Assembly: GCA_907163375.1 (NCBI GenBank)
Contig: CAJQUW010006364.1
Location: forward strand, 1-64,000
Length of the DNA: 64,000 nt
Direction of reading: 5' to 3'
From: Prostheceraeus crozeri
Lineage: Eukaryota; Platyhelminthes; Polycladida; Euryleptidae
Made by a program: the position numbers and the translations under genes
Part shown: piece by piece, positions 11,156 to 20,947 of the stretch
Numbering within the stretch: position 1 is the first letter of the stretch
Layout of the letters: the number at the start of each line of letters is the position of its first letter
The notes under the pieces: generated by a model
What the model saw: only the letters and a program-made list of their open reading frames with translations
Databases searched by the model: none
What the model was told of the DNA's origin: nothing

Positions 11156-11395
11156 GTCATCCTCTCACGGGACCCACCTAACACGTCATCCTCTCACAGG
11201 ACCCGCCACCGGTCACGTGCCTGACGTCATCGCCCCCATCACGGGACCCGTCTCTCGGAGGACACGCCCCCTCACGGGACCCGCAAGGGCCAATCAGCGG
11301 TGACCCACCCACTCACGGGACCCACAGACACCCAATCAGCGGAACCGTGCATTTTGCACGCAAAATGCACTGTTCGCTGGAACCCCCAAGTGTGT
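11156..11395. promoter_or_regulatory. GC-rich terminus of Polinton 1 with iterated motifs
   Basis: The stretch between the polymerase start and the element's right end is GC-rich, unlike its surroundings. It carries at least five copies of CTCACGGGACCC or close variants (near 11165, 11194, 11242, 11272 and 11311). There are two CCAATCAGCGG boxes, a CACGTG E-box and a TGACGTCAT CRE-like site. This is the expected position of the terminal inverted repeat, replication origin and promoter for the minus-strand genes. The CCAAT/CRE content recalls adenovirus termini; that comparison is inference. Confidence 0.6.
11347..11370. repeat. Perfect palindrome at the Polinton 1 terminus
   Basis: GTGCATTTTGC and its exact reverse complement GCAAAATGCAC are separated by AC only. 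The 11-bp arms lie at or very near the right end of Polinton 1, directly before the BEL/Pao sequence. Confidence 0.8.
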
Positions 11396-11860
11396 ATTCT
11401 GAGCCTACTGATATGTGAAATTGAAGCTTCGATCAATAAACGTCCTTTGACTTACATTTCAGATGAGGTAAATGATATGAAACCTCTTCGTCCTATCGAT
11501 TTTTTCATTGGTTCTTGTCTAGAAGAAACTACTGAGAGTGCTGATCAGTTACGAAATGGATATAAGCAGAGAAAACACCTTTTGTCTCAGTTGTGGTTGA
11601 GATGGAAAAGTGAATATTTGATGGAGCTACGGTCCTGGAACAAAAAACGCAGTACAGGACAAGGAATCCCAAAGGTCGGGGATATTGTTTTAGTAGATCC
11701 GAAAAATATGACTGCAAAGAATCGTGCTTTGTGGCCTCTTGGCCGAATTCTCGAGGTGTATCAAGCGAAGGGCAATTTTCCGAGATTCGCAGAGGTCCTT
11801 TCTCAAGGAAAAGTGTGCCGGCGAAATACAAGTCAGTTGTACCCACTAGAATGCAATTGA
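11396..11860 (+). mobile_element. BEL/Pao LTR retrotransposon remnant (3' end of pol)
   Basis: The translated segment reads as the end of a BEL/Pao integrase (EIEASINKRPLTYISDE, then LRPIDFFIG). The DUF5641-type C-terminal domain follows (LWLRWKSEYLMELRSWN, then VGDIVLVDP and LWPLGRILEVY), a hallmark of Pao-type pol. Only this 3' part is seen. A purine-rich GGGCGGGAG tract at 11886-11894 precedes a TGTTGAG at 11897 that could open the 3' LTR. The LTR's other end is not resolved before the host exon at 12301. It is an old, broken fossil abutting Polinton 1. Confidence 0.75.
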
Positions 11861-12300
11861 ACCTTTTGGTTGAGTACCACTCAACGGGCGGGAGTATGTT
11901 GAGAATGTTGAGTTCTACGGAAAACTATAATGCTATGTTTGCGGCAGTTAGGTGTGGAAGTGTATGAAATCTATGTCATAATGAGATTGTACAGGTATGT
12001 ATGTAGCTGTGATATGAACATTCAAATTTTTGTAATGATCTGCTGAACGACGGACTGGACATGTAAATTGTAGAAAAAAAGACACAACGCAATATATTGT
12101 TGATTTTCTAGAACAAAGTGGTGTATTCAATACCAGTATTTGAAGACATTATTTGTTAGATTCTCTTGATGAGAATATGACTTTTAGGATTTAAACCCAC
12201 GGCATTTCATGGATAATTTATGTTAACTTAATGAACATACTCACTACATTGAATATTAGTTTTATACGAATGAAATTAAACGTTATGCTCTTACTTTTAG

Positions 12301-12487
12301 ATCTACAAACAAGGCGACACAAACATCAACCTAACAAGAATAACTGGTAATCGACCCTCAAAATTTGCTGTGAACGTTTCCAAAAAACTGTTCAATGAGG
12401 ATGAACTGATGGAAGGGCTCCTGAGTCCCCAAAATGAGAAATGGGCCAGACCATCCTTGTCACCAGTACGAGCCAACTTACTTACAG
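12301..12487 (+). CDS. BEN-domain protein, penultimate exon (host gene)
   Basis: This exon is bounded by a TTACTTTTTAG-like acceptor ending at 12300 and a CAG|GT donor at 12487/12488. It is 187 bp long and ends in phase 1. It encodes a segment with NRPSKFAVNVSKKLF, then NEDELMEG and RPSLSPVRANLLT. This fits the first two-thirds of a BEN domain, where 'f..xLlxxLFxxeEL' is followed by a 'PLsPxR' element before the last helices. BEN domains bind DNA and act in chromatin regulation and transcriptional repression. Upstream exons are not visible; Polinton 1 and the BEL remnant occupy the upstream sequence, presumably intronic. Splicing to the exon at 13848 restores a Glu codon and an open frame. 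Confidence 0.65.
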
Positions 12488-12806
12488 GTATTTTCCCCAG
12501 AATTGATGAACATCATAGAAACGTTTAGTTTAAAGAATGGGGTATTCAACAATCTGATTTCTTGTACTAATGTATTAAGATTCTACTATTTGATCCATTT
12601 ATTTGTTCAGAGGTCGAACGTATACTCACTGATCTCTTCTGTAGCTCACATTTCTAAACAAAATAAATTCAAATAATTACACTTCGTCATTCATGATAAA
12701 TAAAAAGTTTAACAACGGCGCTAGCTATTAACTTAAGTACTTTGCTTAGAAATCAATGATCTCATAGTTGGCCAGACGTAACATATTGAGCCCAGGCGCT
12801 TCGGAG

Positions 12807-13070
12807 AACTTCGCTTCATTCTATCATCCTTTGTTTACGAGTAACATACCAAATTGCAATTTCAAAGACAATGTCTTCTTCGTCAGTGGTTTAAATATAA
12901 AAGCACACGTATGCACACGTATAGACAACAACACGTATAACCACAATATAAAAGCACATATATTTAACGTGTGCCTTTATATTTAAACCACTGACGAAGA
13001 AGACATTGTCTCTGAAATTGCAATTTGGTATGTTACTCGTAAATAAAGGATGATAGAATGAAGCGAAGTT
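12807..13070. repeat. Large inverted repeat (104-bp arms, 56-bp spacer)
   Basis: The left arm (12807-12910) and right arm (12967-13070) are near-perfect reverse complements. Each contains a CACTGACGAAGAAGACATTG block. A 14-bp near-direct repeat, GTTGRCCAGACGTA, lies at about 12767 and 13068 and may be an insertion duplication. Placement next to a Penelope remnant suggests paired inverted Penelope termini, but a foldback MITE is also possible. Confidence 0.7.
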
Positions 13071-13074
13071 GACC

Positions 13075-13470
13075 AGACGTATCTCTCGAATTTATTTTTT
13101 ATTGGACGTAGGAAAAATAAATCAAATGTGACTTTGGACAGGGCCTATGGCCTCCAGCGCCTTCTCACGGTTGATCTTATTTGTAGTCGCGTATCAGTGT
13201 GTGAAGCTTTATAAGTGAATGATATTAAAGAATTATGTTCCATGTGGAATGTGAGGTGATTAAAATGAGAAGACAAGTTGTTTGGAACTTCGTGTTTTCT
13301 ATTGATTGTGGGATGAAGCTGAATGATTGTTTTTGATTATGTAAATGTTGAGTCTCGAGTGTTTGTTAGTTTAGTATGAATCCGACTTGAAAATCCTCGT
13401 TGCCGCCGATGTCCTTGCTATGCTGTTTATTCTTAATATGGTCATACAAGGCACTACGTAGTACACACTC
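13075..13470 (-). mobile_element. Penelope-like element remnant (GIY-YIG side, 3' part)
   Basis: In the minus direction a short frame encodes ALYDHIKNKQHSKDIGG and then EDFQVGFI, the segment after the GIY-YIG catalytic strand of Penelope-like endonucleases. The flanking bases share the strings CCAGCGCCTTCTYACGGTTGAT and TGTGAGGTGAT-type stretches with a second remnant at 36966-37599, so both belong to one family. It is degraded, with no reverse-transcriptase part, and sits inside the BEN gene intron. Confidence 0.6.
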
Positions 13471-13847
13471 ATTATTCATACTTACGCAAATTATGCCAAG
13501 TGATAAATTTGTGATCAGTTTTACCGAGCTAGAATCGTTGCAGGAGCTACTTATGTACATGCAGTTACCTTATAAACAACAAATCTGTCGGTACAGGAAA
13601 ACTTCAGTTGAGCGCAAATATTGCAACTGCATTTGACTCCACTTATTTGTATGATTAAAGTATTGAGAAGATTGATTGTCGGACTCATTGACGATTAAAA
13701 ACAAGAAATCATATTTCCGTATAGCTTTTGATTTTTTCATTGCTTCTAACGCTGACGTTCGTCCTGACACATGCAAAAAAAAGTTTTGTATTCCATGTAG
13801 TGATGTCTTTCATAAAACGATTATACTCGTATATCCTTTAATTTCAG

Positions 13848-13981
13848 AGGCTGTTTCCGCCAAATACGGTGAAGGCAATGAAAACTGGACGGAAGCGAGA
13901 GGAGCAGTAAACCAAAATGGGATGGATTTAAAACGAAAGAAAAGTTGCAGACGAAATCATGAAGTTAGACATAGACCTTAA
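13848..13981 (+). CDS. BEN-domain protein, terminal coding exon (host gene)
   Basis: After a TTTAATTTCAG acceptor the exon supplies the last two bases of a Glu codon and then 43 residues before TAA at 13979-13981. It encodes AVSAKYGEGNENWTEARGAV followed by a Lys/Arg-rich tail. The pattern 'AVxxKYxxxxxxWxxxrxAiN' is the C-terminal helix of a BEN domain, which is what the exon at 12301 lacks. The two therefore support each other. No AATAAA was found just downstream. Confidence rests on the matching splice sites, frame and domain halves; transcript evidence would settle it. Confidence 0.65.
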
Positions 13982-14057
13982 ACCGACTGTGGACGCTTTC
14001 TTTTGTAGAACATACATGTAAAGTATAAGCTTAACTTTATTAATTGAATTCATTTAA

Positions 14058-14327
14058 CCCTCTAAATACTATCAGATGTAAATATTCCTTGAAGAAAAAC
14101 AGGGCCTCTGAACCCCTCTCGATAAAATGTAGTACAAAGACTTTCATATTAGTAATAATCTGAAATGCTTCTTGGTCAATCTATATATCTTCCGACTTCA
14201 GTGAAAATCTATATGTAGCTTAGAGCTACAAATTCAGGAAATAAGACTATTAAAGACATGAAAAACTTTGAATTATCTAAATTCAACTTTTTTACAGGTA
14301 CTAAGACCCCTGTCGGTCTTTGGAGGG
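14058..14327. mobile_element. piggyBac-type MITE, 270 bp
   Basis: TTAA (14054-14057) precedes CCCTCTAAATA, and the other end reads TCTTTGGAGGG followed by TTAA (14328-14331). The TTAA duplications and CCCTC/GAGGG termini fit non-autonomous piggyBac elements. There is no coding content. It lies just downstream of the BEN gene. Confidence 0.65.
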
Positions 14328-14331
14328 TTAA

Positions 14332-16343
14332 AATACGCGTAACATGTGGAATTTTTTTAGATATTCTCTCTTAGGCCTACGATTTTTTGTACTGGTTTAT
14401 GTGTAGCATAAGCTTATTTTTGTATCAAAGTTGTATAATATATTATTATGCATATTCACATTTCTTTCTCCGCATTTCTTTGTTAAAGAATTGATATATA
14501 TTCTATTCAGAATCAGGATGAATCCTGCTCTATGCAATTGATTAACTTTGATGAGCATTAAGCATCAGAAAGATTCAGGAGGCGCTCATTAATCGAAAGT
14601 AAGAATATGATTTTAAAAATTTGAAAGTCTTGGTGAATCTGACTGCAATCTACAAAACCAGTCTGTATCTGTAAGCATAAATAGTTAATCAGACTTATTC
14701 CGTTTGTCTCCATCGAAAATCAGACTGGTTCATTTTAAAAACTAGTAAAATCAGACTGAATCTTAAGTAAAACAAATCATTTCTTGCAACGCTCTTGCAA
14801 GAAACGCTTCAAGAAATCACAATGTAATCTTGCTGATTCAGAAAAGATTTAAACAGAGGTAATTGTATGGGAAACAATAGCCTTGACATTTCGTTCCATA
14901 ATAGCAGCGCAGTGGAGATCAAAAATGTCAGACATGATGAAATAATTCATGTAGCTAGAGTGACAAATTTGTGATGATAAACAGTGGAGCTAAACGATAG
15001 ATCGTTGAGCTAAACATGGGAAATATCGCCACGATTTTATAGTAATCGTTGTCGCAGAGCTGGATGCGTGCCGAGATTTCACGGCCCAGCCCGACCAGGT
15101 GCAGCTTACGTCATTAAGCTACGGCGTGTCAAAGCCCGCACATTTGATTTTCAGCCAACCAACCCGAGTAATTATGCACATGAATAGTCACGCGAGTATG
15201 CACCGTTTCATAGATTGAATTGCTTGTTTTATAGCTATAGCTTTCAAGGCTGGGAAATGACGTCCGTAAAGAATTTGTACGATAGCATTTTTATGTTTTA
15301 TTAAATTACCCGGTATAAGAATTAGTGGAAAAAAATCATTGATGCTTTCTTATATTGCTTATTTGCCGAATTACATTTGGGCATGGGTCATCGGTTGGCT
15401 CATTTGGCTTTTGTGGTAATGAAACTCCGGAATTTTCGATAGAAGAGCAATCAATGCATGTGATGCTTTTCGCAATTACTTCTTTATGTATTAGGATTTC
15501 AGTAAAATGGTATTTCGTAAATAAAATGACAAATGGCTTGCAGACGTCGCTATTCTACAATGCTGACACCAATTGTGGCTGATTTAGTATTCCGAAAAAA
15601 CTCATAAACTACTCAAAAATCTACGTATGCTTTCGCATCACAATCAATGCAGTTTAGCAGTCGCGTCCTTTCATGAAGCAATTAAACTCGTCATGGTACA
15701 CATTACATTATAATTTATAGCTTTACTGGGTCAAATGCATTGAACAGTTGGAATTCAAAAGCTGTGATGCAGTAGGACTACTTGCAATGTGAGTGTCAAT
15801 TTGACGTGTACCTTTTTAAAGTAGTATTGTACCAAGTTGCTTTGTCATCATAATTGCAAACAATTTGAATTTTTATAACACAAAGAAACAATTTTGTCTG
15901 TTGTGATGACAATCACTTTTTATACAACCGTCGCCCAATGGGTCACAGGTGTCCCAGCAATATTAAGGAGACTCTCCTGAAACAGGGATTCGGTGTAGAA
16001 AGTTCTCCTTTGGTATATACATACTTTAGATAATTGTCCGTCTACATACCAAGTCTAGTTCAAAAGGCCAGGCCTACTTCAAAAATTTACCACATGTAAT
16101 AAAATGAATGTCAAATAAATGGGCACAACTGTCTCCCTTGGTCTCATCACCTACGCAGATTTATGCTGGCATAACTGCATGTATTTATGCTTGATAATGA
16201 ATTTATTTGTACGATTTGTGGAAGTTGTCACACCGGAGACTATAAAATGTGATTCTCTTGACAGTTGTATTTTTTGAAGTTTGAGTTTTAAAGTTCTGGG
16301 TTCATACATGTTTTAGTTTGGGATGAGTGTGGATACCCATGAA
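14332..16343. other. Intergenic, nothing recognised
   Basis: AT-rich sequence with only short open frames. The 75-codon frame at 15355-15582 has no recognisable domain or splice context. One TAGGCCTA octamer lies near 14373. Confidence 0.5.
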
Positions 16344-17350
16344 TAAGTAAGTAAGTAAGTAAGAAATGTTTATTCAATAAATTGACAATCGTTTACATTA
16401 CGAGTTATAATCAAGAATACAATGTTCAAGTGAATAAATAAAGAAATGACATGGCTTTACGACAAAATGAAGACAGTTTGTACTACGTTCGCTGATTATA
16501 CAAAATACATGACCATGATAAAAATGAGTTCAAGTACCTGGCAGTGCGACAAAAAAGGAACACGAAAATGTTCACTGGAGCGTACGTAGTCTTTCAGGAA
16601 TCAAGTTGTTGAGCGGATACAAAGTTGAACTCTCACATTTCAAAAGGAAATCAATAGTCCTCTGTTCAAAAAGGTTTACAATTTGAGGGAAGCTATCACA
16701 ATGACAATTAGGACCACAAATGATCTTATGTGCACGCCGTTGAAATCGTTCCAGCTTTGTTAACAACTTACAGGTAAGCAGCCATAAACAGGTGATGCAT
16801 GCATAATCAAACTCGTTATTAGTGAGTGATAGAAGTTTATAAGGTCTTTTTTTACTTACCATAGATTTTAGAATGCGAATAACATACAGACGAGAGGAAG
16901 CTTTCTTCAGAACACCAGAAATTTGATGATCCTAAGATAAGGAATCATGTAAAATAAAGCCTAAAATTTTCGCTGACTTAACATTTTCAAGCTTCAAATT
17001 GGTACAATCAGGAAAAGTTTTAGTACGTTTTATCAAAATTTGCTTGCTTTTATTCACATTGATAGTGAGTCCAATGTCGGAACGAGAAAAGATAATGGAG
17101 TCTATTTCAGACCGTGTTGGATTGTCTCGGAAAATTGGTTCGATTACAGTCATATAATCGGCGTATTTTATAATTTTACAGAGATGACTTGAAGAGGCAA
17201 CACATCCCATCATGGCGTTGAATAAATATGGCCCAAGAATTGACCCCTGTGGGACTCCTGATGTGACTTTGGACTGAACACCACAATGACCATCTGACTA
17301 GGATATAGATGGGATCCATTTAGTCCACATCGACTTCGAATTGCTGATTC
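16344..17350 (-). mobile_element. CR1-like LINE remnant, 5'-truncated
   Basis: In the minus direction this is the end of a reverse transcriptase. It has IIKYADYMTVI (the YADD box position, altered to YADY), then INVNKSKQILI and AKILGFILHD. The thumb-like segment FDYACITCLWLL and LERFQRRAHKIICG follows; the last is the 'L..iQrRaarii' motif at the end of CR1/Jockey-type ORF2. The 3' end has a (TTAC)n tail, seen on plus as repeated AAGTAAGTAAGT at 16344-16362, as in CR1/L2 relatives. It is broken by at least one frame change between 16862 and 16932, and the endonuclease half is absent. Confidence 0.7.
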
Positions 17351-17982
17351 TTATCATGTGGATTACGAGAAAATCAATTTAGAGTGAAAGTGAGTTTTTG
17401 GTTATTAGTTTATAGAATTTACTGAGGTTTGGTTTAGGAGAAATTTTCGATTGCTTTATGGTTGGATTTTAGCTGTCTTAGTAGCCTATGTCTCTTGGAT
17501 CGTTTGAAATAATGTGCTGATTAAGAATCAATGAAGACTTGAATTTAAGTGTGCCTGACGAGACATCTGATTCTATGAAACGTCTAGGCCTCTCCAAAAA
17601 CAGACACGGAAGACATGTGCATGTACACGAAGGCCTGAAAGACACACAAAAGAAATAAGTAATCACAAGTACTATTCATCAGCAAAATATGTCATAATGC
17701 ACAATGCGCAAGCGTCATGCTTCATATTACAATTCAAGATAGACCTGCTAACCTACTCTACTATTTTTTGATCACATAATCGTGATCCTTATATGATAGC
17801 CATCATAGCAAAGCCATTTAATCAAAAGTGTCAAAATGCAGCTGAAGTGATTGAGAAAATCTAACAGGTCTATAGCATTTGAGTACAGCATGAAAAAGAC
17901 ATTCGCAGGGCATTGGAATTATTATAACTTATGTTGTGTTCTTTATTAAATTTCAATGGCAATTTGATAAAATTATCTAAAT
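17351..17982. other. Intergenic, nothing recognised
   Basis: AT-rich sequence with no gene, repeat or splice context that I can support. Confidence 0.4.
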
Positions 17983-18130
17983 TAGGTCTGGGCATGGATA
18001 TCTTTATACTATCCTTATACTAGATATCTTTATATCTACATACCTATACTATATATATATATATATATATATAGTATATAGATACTTTATATAGGTACTT
18101 TACTATACAGATATCCATGGTCTAGGCCTA
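17983..18130. mobile_element. Short foldback MITE with (TA)n core
   Basis: TAGGTCTGGGCATGGATATC at the left is matched inversely by GATATCCATGGTCTAGGCCTA at the right, around a (TA)n centre. The TAGGNCTGGGCA-like end resembles many hAT-type MITE termini, but no clear 8-bp target duplication is visible. Confidence 0.5.
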
Positions 18131-18160
18131 CTTGCATGCTTGAAGAGATTCCTATGATCT

Positions 18161-18886
18161 CCCTCACGAAAATTCCTCATGATTTTTTATGAGATTTTTG
18201 CTCATATATATCTCATGAAATTTAATGCGGATTTGGAACGTTTTCGCATGAAATATCTCGTCAAATTTCATGAGCTTTCTCATGAAAATCTCATTAATTA
18301 ATTAACAATTGTTTTTTCATACTTCTGAATTTTTTTTCTCACATATAGTTTTTGAAGCTTTCTTGCCCTAGCCACATTGCCCCAAAGCAATGACACGCCA
18401 TGTCTACAAAGCTATTTCAGTATTCTCAAAAATAGACCAACATTTATCATGATCTTATGTTTAACTCTGATTGTATATATGTCTATTTTCAACATCTTGC
18501 ATAGTAATGATAATTGTAAAGTCAAATTATATATGCATCATTTCGAAAATGCTGTTGCATATCGCCATAATACATCCTATATATTTTTATTTTTATCTTT
18601 TATAGGCTAACCTTGAAGATCTTAATCGATTGAATAAGCTTTCTTATGGTTATTTCTTTTCGCGGCTATCATGCATAACTTACTACTCATAAGCTAATTT
18701 TCACGAAGACCTCACAAATGCTCATGATTTTCTCATGAACGCGATCAAAGCATCATGAGAACATCATGAGTTAAATATTTTCTTGTGAGAATATCATGAG
18801 ACTCATAATAATCTCATGAGCTCTCATAAAAATCTCATGAATCCGCATTAAATTTCATGAGTTCTCATGAAAAACTTTCGTGAGGG
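18161..18886. mobile_element. 726-bp foldback MITE rich in TCATGA
   Basis: The left end CCCTCACGAAAATT and right end AACTTTCGTGAGGG are inverted. Inside both ends the inverted pair CTCATGAAATTTAATGCGGA / TCCGCATTAAATTTCATGAG recurs. Both ends are packed with TCATGA palindromes. There is no coding content. The superfamily is uncertain because a target duplication is not evident. Confidence 0.65.
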
Positions 18887-20947
18887 CTAGGCTTGATATA
18901 GGCTATGTGAGACTTTTCAAAGAATATCGACATTTGCATAAATATCAGCTACAAACATAGCTTATTGTGTTAAAATAGAATAGGTGGCTAACTTTAAAAG
19001 TCGAATGCAACAATATAAGATATTCGTATAGTTTTCAATACCAGCTGCCATGACAATTGTTGATCTCTCTTGTGCTTTCGGTTGTTCTCATCTTGATGTG
19101 CCTGTTAAAATTATTTGTAAAAATCTTCAGAATCGGTACCGGAGCTTGTGATCCAATGCCTTCTTTTGTCATTTTCTCCTTTGAAAGGAGCGACTATTTG
19201 AATGAAAAATAAAAAGAGGAAAACTTAAACTCTACTCGATTGATGCACAGGAACTGTTTGCAAGGTATGGATGCAGAAACAGGGTCAATTGGCGCATTAG
19301 TTTTCAAGTCGGCACATATCATGTCAAGCAGTGTGGAATAAATGGCAACTTAAATTTCCATCATCAAATCGACGCTGCAATCTTAATATCGACGGCGTCA
19401 ACATGTTGACAGCTTGTTCTATTTTTGAAGTATAGAGCAAAATCAAAAGATCGAATGATAAGATAAAGACAATTATACCATTTTGGTAGTCTTAAAGTAT
19501 GCTATTCATCATGAAAATATTTGATCCATTGAGCATTTCTTTTGGTTAGGAGATCAAAATGAGTGCCGTCGATGTGATGACGAATTGTGGTCACTTTTTT
19601 AGAGAAGAGATGGCATTATTCAAGAAATATGATACAATTTCAATGAGCATTAGTTAAGCGACTTTTGAATATCAATCAATGCCAGTTAAGCATTCTACAT
19701 GTACAGTTTCGTTTGAATTAATGCAGTCAATCCAAATTTGAAGGCGTCGATGTGATGACGGAAAAAGTTTTGGACTGCGATATATGTCGACCTAGCTCTG
19801 ATTTCAAGGAGTTTAATTTCTCAAGTCTTGATGTTTCTTTGATTCAAGGGTATTAGGAAATCCTTGAGACAAAGTCCGTTTAAATATGTATACTGTATTT
19901 CTTTGTTGTACAGCTATCCAAAAAAATGTATTTTTTGTGTGGATATGCAAAAATGAGGTGTTTTTGAATTTCAAATTAATTTTTATACCAATAATCCTGC
20001 ATGAAACTTAAAATGAAATACATTTTCGGTCACAACAGACGAAGACCTATTGAATGGTGTGTTGAACATTGATAAGGCCACAAATTGCAAAAGACAACAA
20101 TCAGTCCAAAAACACTAAAGTTTCTGGATTTTACCATGTACAGTGCATGGTCTTTGAATATGGTGACTGATGATGTGCCCAAGTTTTCAATATTTTGCTT
20201 TTATCATATAATTAGGTCATCAAGGAAGACACGAGCATGATTTAAGCAAAAACTAAATGAATTTTACGCATTATGTACCATCACTAACATGTGCAAGACC
20301 ATTTTTCGGAAGAGGAAATTTGATGGGAATTTCTGCACCCTCTGAGACCTGCGGGAGACTAAATGGACGTTGGCTTATCTACTATGCTTCTACTAATTCA
20401 TTTTGAGTGAAAAGTTGCATGCGGAATCACTGTCAGAAATGATGACTGCATGTGCATGAGCGGTTGATATAGCCTGAGCACAAACAGTGAAGCAGAAAAA
20501 TATGGCTCCTCGGTCCACTGGTTCGTCACTGAGGTGGAAATACATATTTATCTGATATCTGATGACATCTAGCAGATATCTGATGATATCTAGCCACATT
20601 ATTTATTGCTTTGTCATAATCACTACTCGCTAATGTTTTCCAGATCCAGATCTATATGAACTTTTTATTGCACTATTGTAGCCGCATGTTTACTTTTCTG
20701 TTTATACGAATTCTTATAAATGAAAATAGTTATTCTGATATTCCTATGCACCGAAAAGTCAGGCAAAAACCTAGAGCAACTCATATGAATGGTGAACCCT
20801 TTTTATATAACAACATTTTAGCAAATTTTGTCTTTTCATCTTCGTTTTCTTTGAACATTTGCGTACATAGTCCATTTTTCATGCTGAAATCGAAAATCAC
20901 AGCGGCGACCAGACAAAATGGGTACTTGTACAAGTTTTGCATTACTA
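18887..20947. other. Intergenic, nothing recognised
   Basis: AT-rich, without a supported gene. A small direct repeat of ATATCTGATGAYATCTAGC occurs twice at 20555-20596. Confidence 0.45.

Larger units (their letters stand above)
1..11395. mobile_element. Polinton/Maverick element 1 (right-hand part)
   Basis: This is a Polinton of the lineage whose capsid resembles C. elegans F54H12.2. Its left end lies before base 1. Parts seen in order are a collagen-like/penton-like protein, a basic core-like protein, the major capsid protein and an adenain-type protease, all on plus, then a TBP-like protein and a protein-primed PolB on minus, then a GC-rich terminus. No integrase or packaging ATPase is visible; they may lie to the left. 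The visible part is nearly whole, with about one break, and its long open frames suggest recent insertion. The right boundary is placed near 11,370-11,395, where the CTCACGGGACCC-rich terminus gives way to BEL/Pao coding sequence. No target duplication can be tested because the left end is absent. Confidence 0.9.
12488..13847 (+). other. Intron of the BEN-domain gene
   Basis: This 1,360-bp intron has GT at 12488 and AG at 13846-13847. It contains a 104-bp-arm inverted repeat (12807-13070) and a minus-strand Penelope-like remnant (about 13075-13470). The rest is AT-rich with nothing recognised. Confidence 0.55.

Noticed and set aside
11396-11860. Host gene coding for a DUF5641 protein
   Set aside because: The domain order (end of integrase then DUF5641) is that of BEL/Pao pol, and nothing upstream supports a host exon.
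13018-13050. Functional hammerhead ribozyme
   Set aside because: CTGACGA and GAAA strings are present, but the helix between them pairs poorly with almost no loop, so at best it is a degenerate relic.
15355-15582. Possible small host gene
   Set aside because: No domain, promoter or splice context; the length is within chance for this composition.
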